The notes beneath the pieces were generated by a model, which was not told the DNA's origin, ran no database searches, and saw only the letters and a list, made by a program, of their open reading frames with translations. The translations under genes and the position numbers were made by a program. DNA of 64,000 bases from JBBROS01 sp965199595 (GTDB lineage: Bacteria; Pseudomonadota; Alphaproteobacteria; Acetobacterales; Acetobacteraceae): assembly GCA_965199595.1 (NCBI GenBank), contig OZ241182.1, positions 434,001 to 498,000 of the forward strand. The letters are read 5' to 3'. Position 1 is the stretch's first letter. Every line of letters begins with the position of its first letter. Positions 9,055 through 17,757 of the stretch are shown one piece after another.

Positions 9055-9564
9055 CCAGGCCACAACGCAATCCATTCGCGTGACAAGCTGACGCGAATGC
9101 GAGTTGCCCTCCGGGGCGAGGGTGCGGGCTGACTGCGAAGGAGGTCGTTGGGCTGCGTGCGTGCACGTGAGCCCGTTGTGGACATCGCAGCGCCCGCGCT
9201 TCGGACCAGATGTTGCGGCGGCAAACGCCGACCGCGGAGAGAACCGTGACCCCGGCTCGGCAACACACAGCAGAAGAAACCAGTTGACGTAGGAGATGCG
9301 ATTAGAGAACGACCCCTTGCACCCAAGGGGTCGTCCACACATGCACCAACGCCATTTGCCACGTATGGCGGAGCACGGCGTGGGTGCTCCCATAGACCTG
9401 CGGCACCTCCGCGAAGGTGACCCAGCTTGTGTGATCCAAGGCGGCGATTGACGCCGACCGGGATCACTCTGCATATTACCGGCGGGTAAATTAAGTTGGA
9501 TGAGTAGCTCGTTACGAGAATAGTCGACTTCCGCGTAGACGGAAGCGTTGGGGGATCAATTGCT
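9055..9564. other. 510-bp intergenic region with several hairpins
   Basis: No gene is supported. Three clear inverted repeats are present: ACGACCCCTTG/CAAGGGGTCGT at 9309-9334 (11-bp perfect stem, 4-nt loop, no T-tract), GGAGCAC/GTGCTCC at 9370-9390, and CTTCCG/CGGAAG at 9528-9545 just before the next gene. A short minus-strand stretch around 9330-9450 reads like protein (containing WVTFAEVPQVYGSTHAVL), but no family could be named. The right ends of the IS110 remnant and the promoter of the 9565 gene must lie here. Confidence 0.4.
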
Positions 9565-10758
9565 GTGAAGAGAGTAGCGCTTGTCGTCGCAATGCTGTTT
9601 GCCGCCGCTTCAGCTCATGCCCAGCTCGGCGTCAAGATCGGCGTCCTCAACGATCGCTCCGGGCCGTACGCGGACGTGACAGGGGATGGATCAGTCATCG
9701 CCGCACAACTCGCGGTGGAGGACTTCCATGCAGCGTCGCACGGAATGACTGTCGAGGTCGTCTCGGCCGATCATCAGAACAAACCCGATGTTGGCGCCGC
9801 GATTGTGCGGCACTGGATCGACCTCGACGGCGTTGACGCGATCGCCGACGTGCCGACGTCTTCCGTAGCGCTCGCGGTCAGCGAGATCGTGCGGCAGAAA
9901 AACCGTATCCTGCTGGTGTCGGGCGGCGGCACGTCGGATCTCACTGGCAAGGCTTGCTCGCCGAACACCGTGCAGTGGACATATGACAGCTGGGCCGCGG
10001 TCAATGGCGTCGCGAGTGCGACGGTCCAGTCGGGCGGCAATACCTGGTTCTTCCTGACCGCGGACTACGCCTACGGTACCGCGGCACAGGCCGACGCCAC
10101 GACGGCGGTCTTGAAGGCAGGCGGGCGTGTGCTCGGCTCGGTCCGGGCTCCGTTCCCCACCAGCGACTACTCGTCCTACCTGCTGCAGGCGCAAGGGTCG
10201 GGGGCTAAGGTGGTCGCGCTGGCCAATGCCGGCCCCGACACGATAAACTCCATCAAGCAGGCGTCGGAGTTCGGTATCGCAGCAAGGGGCCAGCGGCTGG
10301 TCGCGCTGCTATTGTTCCTCAATGACGTGCACTCGCTTGGGCTCGCCTCGGTTCAGGGGCTGTCGTTCACCCAAGCCACCTACTGGGACCTGAACGACGC
10401 GACGCGCGCCTTCGCCGCCCGGTATCGCGTGCTGCGCCGGGGGGAGGCCCCTAACGACGTGCATATGGGCGTCTACGCAAGCGTGACTCATTATCTCAAC
10501 GCGGTCGCCGCCGCCCACAGCAAGGACGCGGGCACAGTCATGCGGCAGATGAAGGCGACGCCAATCGACGATCCCTTCTTCGGTCACGGCCGCATCCGCC
10601 AGGACGGCCGTGCGATCCACCCGATGTACCTGGTCACCGCGAAGAAGCCGGAGGAGTCGACATCGCCGTGGGACCTGCTCCGCATTGTGGCGACGATCCC
10701 AGCCGAGCAGGCATTCCGGCCCATGGAGGCGGGCGGATGTCCCCTGTCCGGCGGATGA
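9565..10758 (+). CDS. ABC transporter substrate-binding protein (Leu/Ile/Val-binding type), orphan
   Basis: 397 aa with an N-terminal signal peptide (VALVVAMLFAAASAHA). The mature part opens with VKIGVLNDRSGPYADVTG, the typical start of periplasmic type I binding proteins for branched-chain amino acids, amides or related acids. Signature stretches ADHQNKPDVGAAI, TADYAYGTAAQAD and the C-terminal DPFFGHGRIRQDGR support this subgroup. No permease or ATPase genes are adjacent. It closely resembles the second orphan at 44256-45479. The neighbouring acyl-CoA catabolic genes suggest uptake of an organic acid or aromatic substrate, but this is inference. Confidence 0.88.
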   Translation: MKRVALVVAMLFAAASAHAQLGVKIGVLNDRSGPYADVTGDGSVIAAQLAVEDFHAASHGMTVEVVSADHQNKPDVGAAIVRHWIDLDGVDAIADVPTSSVALAVSEIVRQKNRILLVSGGGTSDLTGKACSPNTVQWTYDSWAAVNGVASATVQSGGNTWFFLTADYAYGTAAQADATTAVLKAGGRVLGSVRAPFPTSDYSSYLLQAQGSGAKVVALANAGPDTINSIKQASEFGIAARGQRLVALLLFLNDVHSLGLASVQGLSFTQATYWDLNDATRAFAARYRVLRRGEAPNDVHMGVYASVTHYLNAVAAAHSKDAGTVMRQMKATPIDDPFFGHGRIRQDGRAIHPMYLVTAKKPEESTSPWDLLRIVATIPAEQAFRPMEAGGCPLSGG

Positions 10759-10791
10759 GCCGACCCGCCGCATCTATCCTACTGGGGGCTG

Positions 10792-11374
10792 CTAGGGTCG
10801 CGCATCCCCGTGCCGTCGGATTCCGGCAGTAAGCTGCTGCGCGAAACCGTGGAGATCGGGCTCGATCTCGGTCCGCATCGTCCTGTTCCATCGGTTGAAC
10901 AAACCGAAGGCGGCGCAAACCAGCGCGATCTCGGTCAAGACCGCCTCCCCGGCCAGCTCGCGCGCGGCTTCGGCATAGGATGACCCGTCCCCCGTTCGCG
11001 CCGGCCATCTTGAGCACTATCTGTTCGCCGGGTCCGAAGCCGCCGCCCTCGGGTGAGTAGGCCGCTGCCACAAAGCGCGAAAGGGCCTCGCCAGCCTCGA
11101 CCGCGCCGTGGGCCGCATGCGTGCCGGAGTAACCGCAGCTTGCGCCGACGCAGGTCGCGTAGGCCGCCATCCACCTCAGGCCGACGGGACTGGCGCCGGG
11201 CGCGAAGATCACCTGCTCCACCAATGAAAGCACCGCGACCAGGACCTGAGGGCGGCGCGCCATCGTCGCGAGCGCGTTCGGACGGTAGCCGATCCGGGCC
11301 GACATGCGGTCCAATGCGACATCGGCTTCCGGTGACCCGGCGTGTGACAGCGGTTGCAGGATCGCCATCGCCAT
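10792..11374 (-). pseudogene. Carboxymuconolactone decarboxylase/AhpD-like protein, frameshifted
   Basis: The first 125 codons carry a typical AhpD-like region, ATCVGASCGYSGTHAAHG, with a C-x-x-x-x-x-H pattern. After AGANGG a single extra base near 10995 throws the frame off. In the next frame the family ending continues (YAEAARELAGEAVLTEIAL, then FGLFNRWN) to a stop at 10792. The gene is therefore broken by one indel, or the assembly has an error there. Intact homologues are small cofactor-free proteins of the AhpD fold, often annotated near acyl-CoA catabolic genes. It lies 36 bp downstream of the acyl-CoA ligase and may have been its operon partner. Confidence 0.65.
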
Positions 11375-11410
11375 TCGCCTTTCTCCCTTGCCAAGCTTCG
11401 CCGCGTCAGC

Positions 11411-12961
11411 TCACCCGCCGCTATGCCCTTTCCAGAACGGCGCGCGCAGGTCACGCTTGAGTACCTTGCCGGCGCCCGAAAGCGGCAGCGGGCTGTCCCG
11501 GATATCGACGCTGCGCGGACACTTGAACCCGCCGAGCAGGGTGCGGCAGAACGCGATCACCTGCTCCGCCGTCGGTGCCGCATCCGGCCGGGGCACGATG
11601 ACGGCATGCACCTGCTCGCCCCACTGCTTGCTCGGGATGCCGATCACCGCGCACTGGGCCACGTCCGGATGCTGTGCGATGGCGTTCTCCACCTCGACCG
11701 AATACACATTCTCGCCACCCGTGATGATCATGTCCTTCATGCGGTCAACCACGGTAAGGAAGCCGTCCGCGTCCAGCACACCGCCGTCGCCCGTGTGCAT
11801 CCAGCCATCGACCACGGCGCGCGCCGTCTCCTCCGGGCGGTTCCAGTAGCCGAGCATGACCGTATCGCCCCGCACCGCGACCTCGCCCACCATCCCGGCC
11901 GGCACTGGGTTGCGGTCCAGATCGACCACGCGCACCTCGCAGCCGATCACAGCCCGGCCGGCGCCCTTGTCGCGCCGCTTCGCCTGGCCCTCGCCGGAAT
12001 GCTCATGCCAGTGCAGCACCGTGGCGCAGGGCGACAGCTCGGTCATACCGTAAGCCTGGATGAAGGCGGCATCGGGCAGCGACGTGATCGCCCGCGCCAG
12101 CACCGCGCTGCTCATGGGCGAGGCGCCATAGACCACGCGACGCAAGGACGACAGGTCGTGCTGCGCCCGGGCCGGGTGGTCCACCAGCATCTGGATCATC
12201 GTCGGCACGAGCAGCGTGTCCGTCACCCGCTCGGCGGCGATGGTGGCCATGACCCCCTCCGGCGCGAAGCCCTGCACCATGACGTTGGAGCCGCCCTGCA
12301 GCAGTGCGGCATACATGCCCATCCCGTTCGCCAGATGGAACATCGGCGCGGCGTGCATGTAGCGCATCGCCGGTGACCAGATCCCCTCGCTGAGCGAATT
12401 GAGCGCGTTGGTCGTCACGTTCGTATGGCTGAGCATCACCCCCTTCGACCGGCCGGTGGTGCCGCCGGTGTAGAAGATGCCGGCCAAGTCGCCACCTTCC
12501 CGCATGGCGTCCGGGACCGGTGCGCTGCGACCGATCAGCGCTTCGACATGCTCGGTCCCGGCGGGCGCGTCTGCGTCATCGGTGTGGACGAGACGCATGC
12601 CGGGGAACGCGTGCGACAACTGGCCGGCCAATGCGCCGAACGCCGCATCGGCCATCAGCACGCCGGGGGCGCAATCGGCCAGCGCGTCCTCGACCTCCCG
12701 CGCGCTCCATCGGATGTTGAGCGGCACGGCCACCGCGCCGGCCCAAGCGATGGCGAGGTATGCTTCGAGGTAGCGATCCGAGTTGAGCGCCAGCACCGCG
12801 ATCCGGCCGCCCGGCTCCACCCCCAGCCCGCGCAGGCCGGCGGCGAGGCGGCCGACCCGCTCGCCCGTCTCCCCCCATCTCCGGTGGCGGGTGCCGAACG
12901 TCGTCGCCCGCCCACCTGAATTGAGTTGAAGTGCGCGCCGCAGCCCATAGGTGACGTTCAT
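11411..12961 (-). CDS. Acyl-CoA synthetase (class I AMP-forming ligase)
   Basis: 516 aa from ATG 12961, which overlaps the end of the TetR gene and has the ribosome site AAGGGGGAAAGC. It activates a carboxylic acid to acyl-AMP and then acyl-CoA. The ATP-binding motif YTGGTTGRSKGVMLSH, the A5 motif YGMTELSP, the hinge region HTGDGGVLDADGFLTVVDR/KD, GGENVYSVEVE and the catalytic lysine in GAGKVLKRDLR are all present. The overall pattern resembles medium/long-chain or aromatic acid ligases, and the substrate cannot be read from sequence. It is co-directional with tetR and the CMD-like gene and divergent from the thiolase operon. Confidence 0.9.
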   Translation of the reverse strand: MNVTYGLRRALQLNSGGRATTFGTRHRRWGETGERVGRLAAGLRGLGVEPGGRIAVLALNSDRYLEAYLAIAWAGAVAVPLNIRWSAREVEDALADCAPGVLMADAAFGALAGQLSHAFPGMRLVHTDDADAPAGTEHVEALIGRSAPVPDAMREGGDLAGIFYTGGTTGRSKGVMLSHTNVTTNALNSLSEGIWSPAMRYMHAAPMFHLANGMGMYAALLQGGSNVMVQGFAPEGVMATIAAERVTDTLLVPTMIQMLVDHPARAQHDLSSLRRVVYGASPMSSAVLARAITSLPDAAFIQAYGMTELSPCATVLHWHEHSGEGQAKRRDKGAGRAVIGCEVRVVDLDRNPVPAGMVGEVAVRGDTVMLGYWNRPEETARAVVDGWMHTGDGGVLDADGFLTVVDRMKDMIITGGENVYSVEVENAIAQHPDVAQCAVIGIPSKQWGEQVHAVIVPRPDAAPTAEQVIAFCRTLLGGFKCPRSVDIRDSPLPLSGAGKVLKRDLRAPFWKGHSGG

Positions 12962-13626
12962 GCTTTCCCCCTTTTTGTTTTTTTTGCCGTCTGCGGGGGG
13001 CCTCGCCTCGCCGCAAGGCCGTTCGTCAGGCGCGTGGCGAAGCTTTCCGCGATCGCCTCCGGCCCCGACTCGCCGCCGGGCTGATACCAGTGCCCGATCC
13101 AGTTCAGCGACCCGGCGATTGCGAAGATCGTCATCTTGGCATCGCACGGGACGATCGAGCCATCCGCGATCCCCTCGGCAAGATAGCCGCGGAACACCGT
13201 GTCGATGCCCCGCTTGGCTGACCGGACGATCTCACCGTGTGGCGGGGCCAGGTCGCGGATATCGAAGCGGACCAAGCTGCGGCCGTAATCGGTGGTCATC
13301 AGCTTGGCATAGCCGCGCACCATCTCGCGCAGTTTCACCAGGCCGGTGCCGCCGGCAGCGTCGATCCCGGCAATGCACTCGAACACGGCTTCCTGGCCCA
13401 TGGCCCAGCACTCGAACAGGATCTCGTCCTTGCCGCGGAAGTAGTTGTAGATCGCGGGCTTGGTGATGTTCAGTCGTTCGGCGACCTCGTTCAGGGTCGC
13501 GCGGTGGTAGCCCTGATCGAGGAACAGTTGCACCGCGGTCCGCAGCACGGCCTCGCGCTTGGCGTCGCGGTCCCGCCGCCGCGTCTCGAAGGGCAGCCAG
13601 GGTGAGAGGGTCGTTTCGATGTCCAT
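12958..13626 (-). CDS. TetR-family transcriptional regulator
   Basis: 222 aa. The N-terminal HTH is clear: AVLRTAVQLFLDQGYHRATLNEVAERLNITKPAIYNYFRGKDE with the usual TetR spacing. The C-terminal ligand domain resembles acyl-CoA-responsive members such as FadR/PsrA/KstR2 types in general layout only. The last codons overlap the start of the acyl-CoA ligase (ATGA-like overlap), so the two are translationally linked. It diverges from the beta-oxidation operon beginning at 13720. The most economical model is repression of both directions, relieved by an acyl-CoA made by the ligase. Confidence 0.88.
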   Translation of the reverse strand: MDIETTLSPWLPFETRRRDRDAKREAVLRTAVQLFLDQGYHRATLNEVAERLNITKPAIYNYFRGKDEILFECWAMGQEAVFECIAGIDAAGGTGLVKLREMVRGYAKLMTTDYGRSLVRFDIRDLAPPHGEIVRSAKRGIDTVFRGYLAEGIADGSIVPCDAKMTIFAIAGSLNWIGHWYQPGGESGPEAIAESFATRLTNGLAARRGPPQTAKKTKRGKA

Positions 13627-13647
13627 TCCGCTCGCCAGGTCGCCTTA

Positions 13648-13688
13648 TTGACAGTGATCGGGACGTATCTTACTCATGGGTAGCGATA
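13648..13688 (+). promoter_or_regulatory. Candidate promoter and TetR operator of the beta-oxidation operon
   Basis: TTGACA at 13648-13653 and TACTCA at 13671-13676 are 17 bp apart. An imperfect dyad, TATCTTAC...GTAGCGATA, covers 13666-13688 and overlaps the -10 region, as expected for a repressor site. The site lies between the divergent tetR and thiolase genes. Both assignments are from pattern only. Confidence 0.4.
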
Positions 13689-13719
13689 ATTCCAATGGGT
13701 CATTTCAGGGAGCGGGACC

Positions 13720-14904
13720 ATGGCATCCAGTGTTGTCGTCGCCGGCGTCGGCATGATCCCATTCCGCAAGCCAGGGAGCAGCGCACCCTACTACGTCATG
13801 GGCGCGCAGGCTGCGCGGCTGGCGCTGGCGGACGCCGGACTGGAGTATGGTGCCGTGCAACAGGCGTACGCAGGCTTCGTCTATGGCGATTCCACCAGCG
13901 GCCAGCGCGCGCTGTATGACGTGGGGATGACCGGTATCCCGATCGTCAACGTGAACAACAACTGCTCCAGCGGCTCGACCGCGCTGTTCCTGGCCCGGCA
14001 GGCCATCGAGTCCGGCTCGGCGGAGTGCGTGATGGCGGTGGGCTTCGAGCAGATGCGCCCCGGCGCGGTCGGCCCGGTGTTCGATGACCGCCCGAGCGTG
14101 TTCGAGCAGTTCGATGCCGCAGCCGACGCGCTGGTTGACGCACCCGGCGTGCCCCTCGCGCTGCGCCAGTTCGGCGGCGCGGGGCTGAGCCACATGACGA
14201 AGTATGGCACCCCGCTGCGTGCCTTCGCGGAGGTCCGCGCCAAGGCCAGCCGGCATGCCCGCAGCAACGAGAAGGCGGTGTTCCGCACCGAGGTCAACGC
14301 GGACGACGTTTTGGCGGACAAGGTGCTCTGGCCCGGCGTGATGACGCGGCTGATGGCTTGCCCGCCCACCTGCGGCGCCGCCGCCGCGATCCTCGTCTCC
14401 GAGTGCTTCGCCCGCGAGCACGGGCTGCAGACCGGGGTGCGCATTGCGGCGCAGGCAATGACCACCGACACCGAAACCACCTTCGGTGCCGGCGACATGA
14501 TGCAGGTCGTGGGCTACGGCATGAGCCAGTCGGCGGCGCACCGGGTCTATGAGACGGCCGGCATCGGCCCCGACGACCTGGACGTGGTGGAGCTGCACGA
14601 CTGCTTCGCGCAGAACGAGCTGATCACCTACGAGGCGCTCGGCCTCTGCCCCGAGGGCGGTGCCGCCAAGTTCATCGGCGACGGCGGCAACAGCTATGGC
14701 GGCAAGGTCGTGACCAACCCATCCGGCGGGCTGCTGTCCAAGGGGCATCCGCTCGGCGCGACTGGCCTGGCGCAATGCTACGAGCTCACGCAGCAGTTGC
14801 GCGGCACCGCCGGCCCCAGGCAAGTCGAGGGCGCCCGGGTCGCCATGCAGCACAACCTCGGCCTTGGCGGTGCCTGCGTCGTGACCCTTTACGAGCGCGC
14901 CTGA
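13720..14904 (+). CDS. SCP2/lipid-transfer-type thiolase
   Basis: 394 aa, beginning ASSVVVAGVGMIPFRKPG. Thiolase-fold residues are visible: the acylatable cysteine C82 in NNNCSSGS, the HDCF motif (VVELHDCFAQNE) and the C-terminal GHPLGATG histidine. The sequence pattern matches the SCP2-thiolase/Ltp group and not ordinary FadA. Such enzymes cleave 3-ketoacyl-CoA or act as aldolases on branched or sterol side-chain intermediates. It is the first gene of the operon, which continues with two MaoC proteins 7 bp downstream. Which reaction (thiolysis or retro-aldol) is catalysed cannot be settled from sequence. Ltp2-type aldolases need a DUF35 partner, which is not present here. Confidence 0.85.
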   Translation: MASSVVVAGVGMIPFRKPGSSAPYYVMGAQAARLALADAGLEYGAVQQAYAGFVYGDSTSGQRALYDVGMTGIPIVNVNNNCSSGSTALFLARQAIESGSAECVMAVGFEQMRPGAVGPVFDDRPSVFEQFDAAADALVDAPGVPLALRQFGGAGLSHMTKYGTPLRAFAEVRAKASRHARSNEKAVFRTEVNADDVLADKVLWPGVMTRLMACPPTCGAAAAILVSECFAREHGLQTGVRIAAQAMTTDTETTFGAGDMMQVVGYGMSQSAAHRVYETAGIGPDDLDVVELHDCFAQNELITYEALGLCPEGGAAKFIGDGGNSYGGKVVTNPSGGLLSKGHPLGATGLAQCYELTQQLRGTAGPRQVEGARVAMQHNLGLGGACVVTLYERA

Positions 14905-14911
14905 GCACTCG

Positions 14912-15340
14912 ATGGTTGACCGTTCCGCCATTGGCCGCAGCCTGGCCCAGGTCACCGCGCGGGTCGAGCCGGGCCGGCTCCGGTTCTTCCTGGACACGCT
15001 TGGAGAGACGAGCGGGCTTCTGCGCGGGGACGGTGCGGCGCTGCCGCCAACCTACCTGTTCTGCCTCGAGATGCTGGACGCCGCGGACCCGTTTGGGTGG
15101 CTTGCGGAGCTGGACATCGACCTGGCCCGGATCCTCCATGGGGAGCAGGGCTTCACGTACGTCGCACCCGTGTCGGCGGGAGACGTCCTGACGTTCAGCC
15201 CCCGCCTAGCGGACGTGACCGATAAGAAGGGAGGCGCGCTGAGCCTGGTCGTGATCGACACGGCGGTGACCAACCAGCATGGCATCCACGTGGCGGCCCT
15301 TTCCCGCACCATCGTCGTGCGGAACGAGGCGGCGGCATGA
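14912..15340 (+). CDS. MaoC-type dehydratase N-terminal-like protein (FAS1-like)
   Basis: 142 aa. It starts DRSAIGRSLAQVTARVEPGRLRFFLDTLGE, and the central PPTYLFCLEML and LHGEQGFTYVAPVSAGDVLT stretches match the N-terminal hotdog domain PF13452. Proteins of this type often lack the catalytic Asp/His and form a heteromer with a catalytic MaoC subunit. The next gene overlaps by 4 bp (ATGA) and supplies the hydratase motif. The pair most likely forms a two-subunit enoyl-CoA hydratase, as described for several sterol and propionate-type pathways. Confidence 0.85.
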   Translation: MVDRSAIGRSLAQVTARVEPGRLRFFLDTLGETSGLLRGDGAALPPTYLFCLEMLDAADPFGWLAELDIDLARILHGEQGFTYVAPVSAGDVLTFSPRLADVTDKKGGALSLVVIDTAVTNQHGIHVAALSRTIVVRNEAAA

Positions 15341-15738
15341 GCGCGCCAGCGGTTGGGGACCGGGTGGTGCACAAGGTTTTCCCAGCCGTCTCCCGCCATA
15401 CCCTCGCGCTGTACTGCGGCGCTTCGGGGGATACCAACCCGATGCACGTCGACATCGATTTCGCACGGGCCGCCGGCTACGAGGACGTGTTCTGCCACGG
15501 AATGCTGGTCATGGCCTACCTGGGCCAGGCCGTCACCGACGCGTTCCCTCCGGCGCGCCTGCGCTCCTTCAAGACGCGGTTCGTCGCGATCACCCAACTC
15601 GGGGCGCGCGTCACCTGCGAGGGGCATGTCACCGAGGTGCTGGAGCAGGGCGGCGAGCGCCGGGCGCGCATCAGCCTGGCCGCCGCGGACGAGGCCGGCC
15701 AGGTGAAGCTCACAGGAGAGGCGGTCGTGGCGCTATGA
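15337..15738 (+). CDS. MaoC-like (R)-specific enoyl-CoA hydratase subunit
   Basis: 133 aa single hotdog domain. The hydratase-2 motif is present as YCGASGDTNPMHVDIDFARAAGY, with the catalytic Asp and His, followed by FCHGMLVMAYLGQ. It hydrates 2-enoyl-CoA to the 3-hydroxyacyl-CoA. The start ATG overlaps the stop of the preceding MaoC-N gene, and its own stop overlaps the SDR start, so the three are tightly coupled. Together with the SDR downstream it provides the hydratase and dehydrogenase steps that multifunctional enzyme type 2 performs in peroxisomes. Confidence 0.9.
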   Translation: MSAPAVGDRVVHKVFPAVSRHTLALYCGASGDTNPMHVDIDFARAAGYEDVFCHGMLVMAYLGQAVTDAFPPARLRSFKTRFVAITQLGARVTCEGHVTEVLEQGGERRARISLAAADEAGQVKLTGEAVVAL

Positions 15739-16565
15739 TGGGAAAGCTGGCGGGCAAGGTTGCCCTCGTGACCGGGTCGGGGCGCGGCATCGGCCGTGCG
15801 ATTGCGCTCAAGCTCGCCCAGGAAGGGGCGAGACTGGTCGTCAACGACCTCGACGCCGAGCCTGGCAACGCCGTCGCCGCGGAGATCAGGGCAAGCGGCG
15901 GCGAGGCGATCGCGGTGAATGGCAGCGTGTCCGATGCAGGGTTCGCCGACCGCTTCGTGGGGACGGCGACGGATCAGCTTGGCGGCATCGACATCATCGT
16001 CAACAACGCCGGCTACACCTGGGACGCCACGATCCAGAAGATGACGGACGAGCAGTTCCAGGCGATGCTCGACGTGCATCTGGTGGCACCCTTCCGCATC
16101 CTGCGTGCCGCCGCCGAGCCCATCCGCGCCATGGCCAAGCGGGAGGCGCAGGATGGGCGGGAGGTGTTCCGCAAGGTAGTCAACGTGTCCTCCATCGCCG
16201 GGTTGTACGGCAATGCCGGACAGGCGGCATACGGCTCCGCCAAGGCGTCGCTGGTCGGCCTCACGCGGACGCTCTGCAAGGAGTGGGGGCGCTACAAGGT
16301 CAACGTGAACTGCGTCGCGTTCGGGCTGATCAACACGCGCCTGACACAGCCGATCGAGGCCGCGCAAGCCTCGATCGACGTGGGTGGCCGCGACATCAAG
16401 GTCGGCGTGCAACCGGACCTGCTGGAGACAATGGGCCGGATGATCCCGCTCGGCCGCGGCGGCACGCCCGAGGAGGCGGCGGGCGCCGTTTACATGCTTT
16501 GCAGCCCGGAATCCAACTACGTCAGCGGACAGGTCCTCGTCTGCGGCGGCGGCCTGCTGATCTGA
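15735..16565 (+). CDS. Short-chain dehydrogenase, probable 3-hydroxyacyl-CoA dehydrogenase
   Basis: 276 aa classical SDR. The NAD-binding TGSGRGIG motif, the NNAG motif and the catalytic Ser and Y-x-x-x-K (SSIAGLYGNAGQAAYGSAK) are present. The long FG segment and context resemble HSD17B4-like or FabG-like 3-hydroxyacyl-CoA dehydrogenases. ATG 15735 overlaps the stop of the MaoC gene; a second ATG follows directly at 15738. In the pathway it would oxidise the hydroxyacyl-CoA made by the MaoC pair before thiolytic cleavage. The substrate is inferred from context only. Confidence 0.88.
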   Translation: MMGKLAGKVALVTGSGRGIGRAIALKLAQEGARLVVNDLDAEPGNAVAAEIRASGGEAIAVNGSVSDAGFADRFVGTATDQLGGIDIIVNNAGYTWDATIQKMTDEQFQAMLDVHLVAPFRILRAAAEPIRAMAKREAQDGREVFRKVVNVSSIAGLYGNAGQAAYGSAKASLVGLTRTLCKEWGRYKVNVNCVAFGLINTRLTQPIEAAQASIDVGGRDIKVGVQPDLLETMGRMIPLGRGGTPEEAAGAVYMLCSPESNYVSGQVLVCGGGLLI

Positions 16566-16575
16566 TGCTGACCTG

Positions 16576-17733
16576 ATGGAGATCCGCTTGTCCCACAGCT
16601 CGCCCTGGATGACCGAGGAACTGGACGCGTTCCGTGACCCGTTCCGCAAGTTCCTATCCGCCGAACTCGCCCCGCGCGCGGCCGAGTGGCGTCGCGACCG
16701 GATGGTGGACCGCGCGGCCTGGCGGGCGCTGGGCCAGATGGGGGCGCTGCTGCCCAGCATCCCCGAGGCGTATGGCGGCCAAAGCGGGACCTTCGCCCAC
16801 GACGTGGCCGTGCTGGAGGACCTTGAGCGGATCGTGCCCGAGATGGTGAGCGGGGTTGCCGTCAGCAGCGCCATTGTCGCGCACTACATCGCCCGCTACG
16901 GAACCGAGGCACAGAAGCGCCGCTGGCTGCCCGGCATGGCGCGTGGCGAACTGGTCGGCGCGATCGCCATGACGGAACCCGGCACCGGCTCCGACCTGCA
17001 GCAGATCCGCACCACCGCGAAGCTCAGGGGCAACGGATACGTCATCAACGGCCAGAAGACGTTCATCACGAACGGACAGTCGGCAGACATCATCCTCGTC
17101 GTGGCCCGCACCGGGGAGGCCGGCGGCAAGGGCCTGTCCCTCCTGGTGCTGGAGGCCGCGGAGTGCCCCGGGTTCCGGCGCGGGCGCAAGCTCGACAAGA
17201 TGGGGCTGCACGCCTCCGACACGTCGGAGCTGTTCTTCGATGACGCCGCGGTGCCGCCGGAGAACGTGGTGGGCGAGACCGAGGGCCAGGCCTTCCCGCA
17301 GCTGATGCAGCAGTTGCCGAGGGAGCGGCTGACCCTGGCGGTCGGCGCCGTGGCGGCGATGGAGCGCGCCATCGAGATGACCGTCGGCTACACGAAGGAG
17401 CGGCAGGCATTCGGCAAGCCCATATTCAGCTTCCAGAACACCGCCTTCACCTTGGCGGAGTGCAAGACGCAGGCGACGGTCGCGCGGGTTTTCGTGGACT
17501 GGTGCATCGGCCAAGAGATTGCGGGCGAGCTGGACGCCGTCACCGCGTCCATGGCGAAGTGGTGGTGCACGGATCGGCAGGCGAACACGATGGATGAGTG
17601 CCTGCAACTGCATGGCGGCTACGGCTGCATGGACGAGTATCCGATCTCCCGCATGTTCGTCGATGCGCGCATGCAGTCGATCTATGGCGGCACGAACGAG
17701 ATCATGAAACTGATGATCGCGCGGTCGCTGTGA
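16576..17733 (+). CDS. Acyl-CoA dehydrogenase
   Basis: 385 aa FAD enzyme. Signatures are AMTEPGTGSDLQQIRTTA (flavin and substrate contacts), KTFITNGQSADIILVVART and the C-terminal QSIYGGTNEIMKLMIARSL. The glutamate of GTNEI is in the position of the catalytic base in several family members. It introduces the 2,3 double bond in an acyl-CoA and passes electrons to ETF. It follows the SDR by 10 bp. Combined with the racemase-like gene downstream, it would act on the S-isomer of a 2-methylacyl-CoA. Chain length and branch position cannot be told from the sequence. Confidence 0.92.
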   Translation: MEIRLSHSSPWMTEELDAFRDPFRKFLSAELAPRAAEWRRDRMVDRAAWRALGQMGALLPSIPEAYGGQSGTFAHDVAVLEDLERIVPEMVSGVAVSSAIVAHYIARYGTEAQKRRWLPGMARGELVGAIAMTEPGTGSDLQQIRTTAKLRGNGYVINGQKTFITNGQSADIILVVARTGEAGGKGLSLLVLEAAECPGFRRGRKLDKMGLHASDTSELFFDDAAVPPENVVGETEGQAFPQLMQQLPRERLTLAVGAVAAMERAIEMTVGYTKERQAFGKPIFSFQNTAFTLAECKTQATVARVFVDWCIGQEIAGELDAVTASMAKWWCTDRQANTMDECLQLHGGYGCMDEYPISRMFVDARMQSIYGGTNEIMKLMIARSL

Positions 17734-17757
17734 CCGGCCGCATCCAGGACATCCCGG

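Noticed and set aside
15516..16874. A 452-codon minus-strand frame opposite the SDR gene
   Set aside because: Composition and position show it to be a GC-rich shadow frame.
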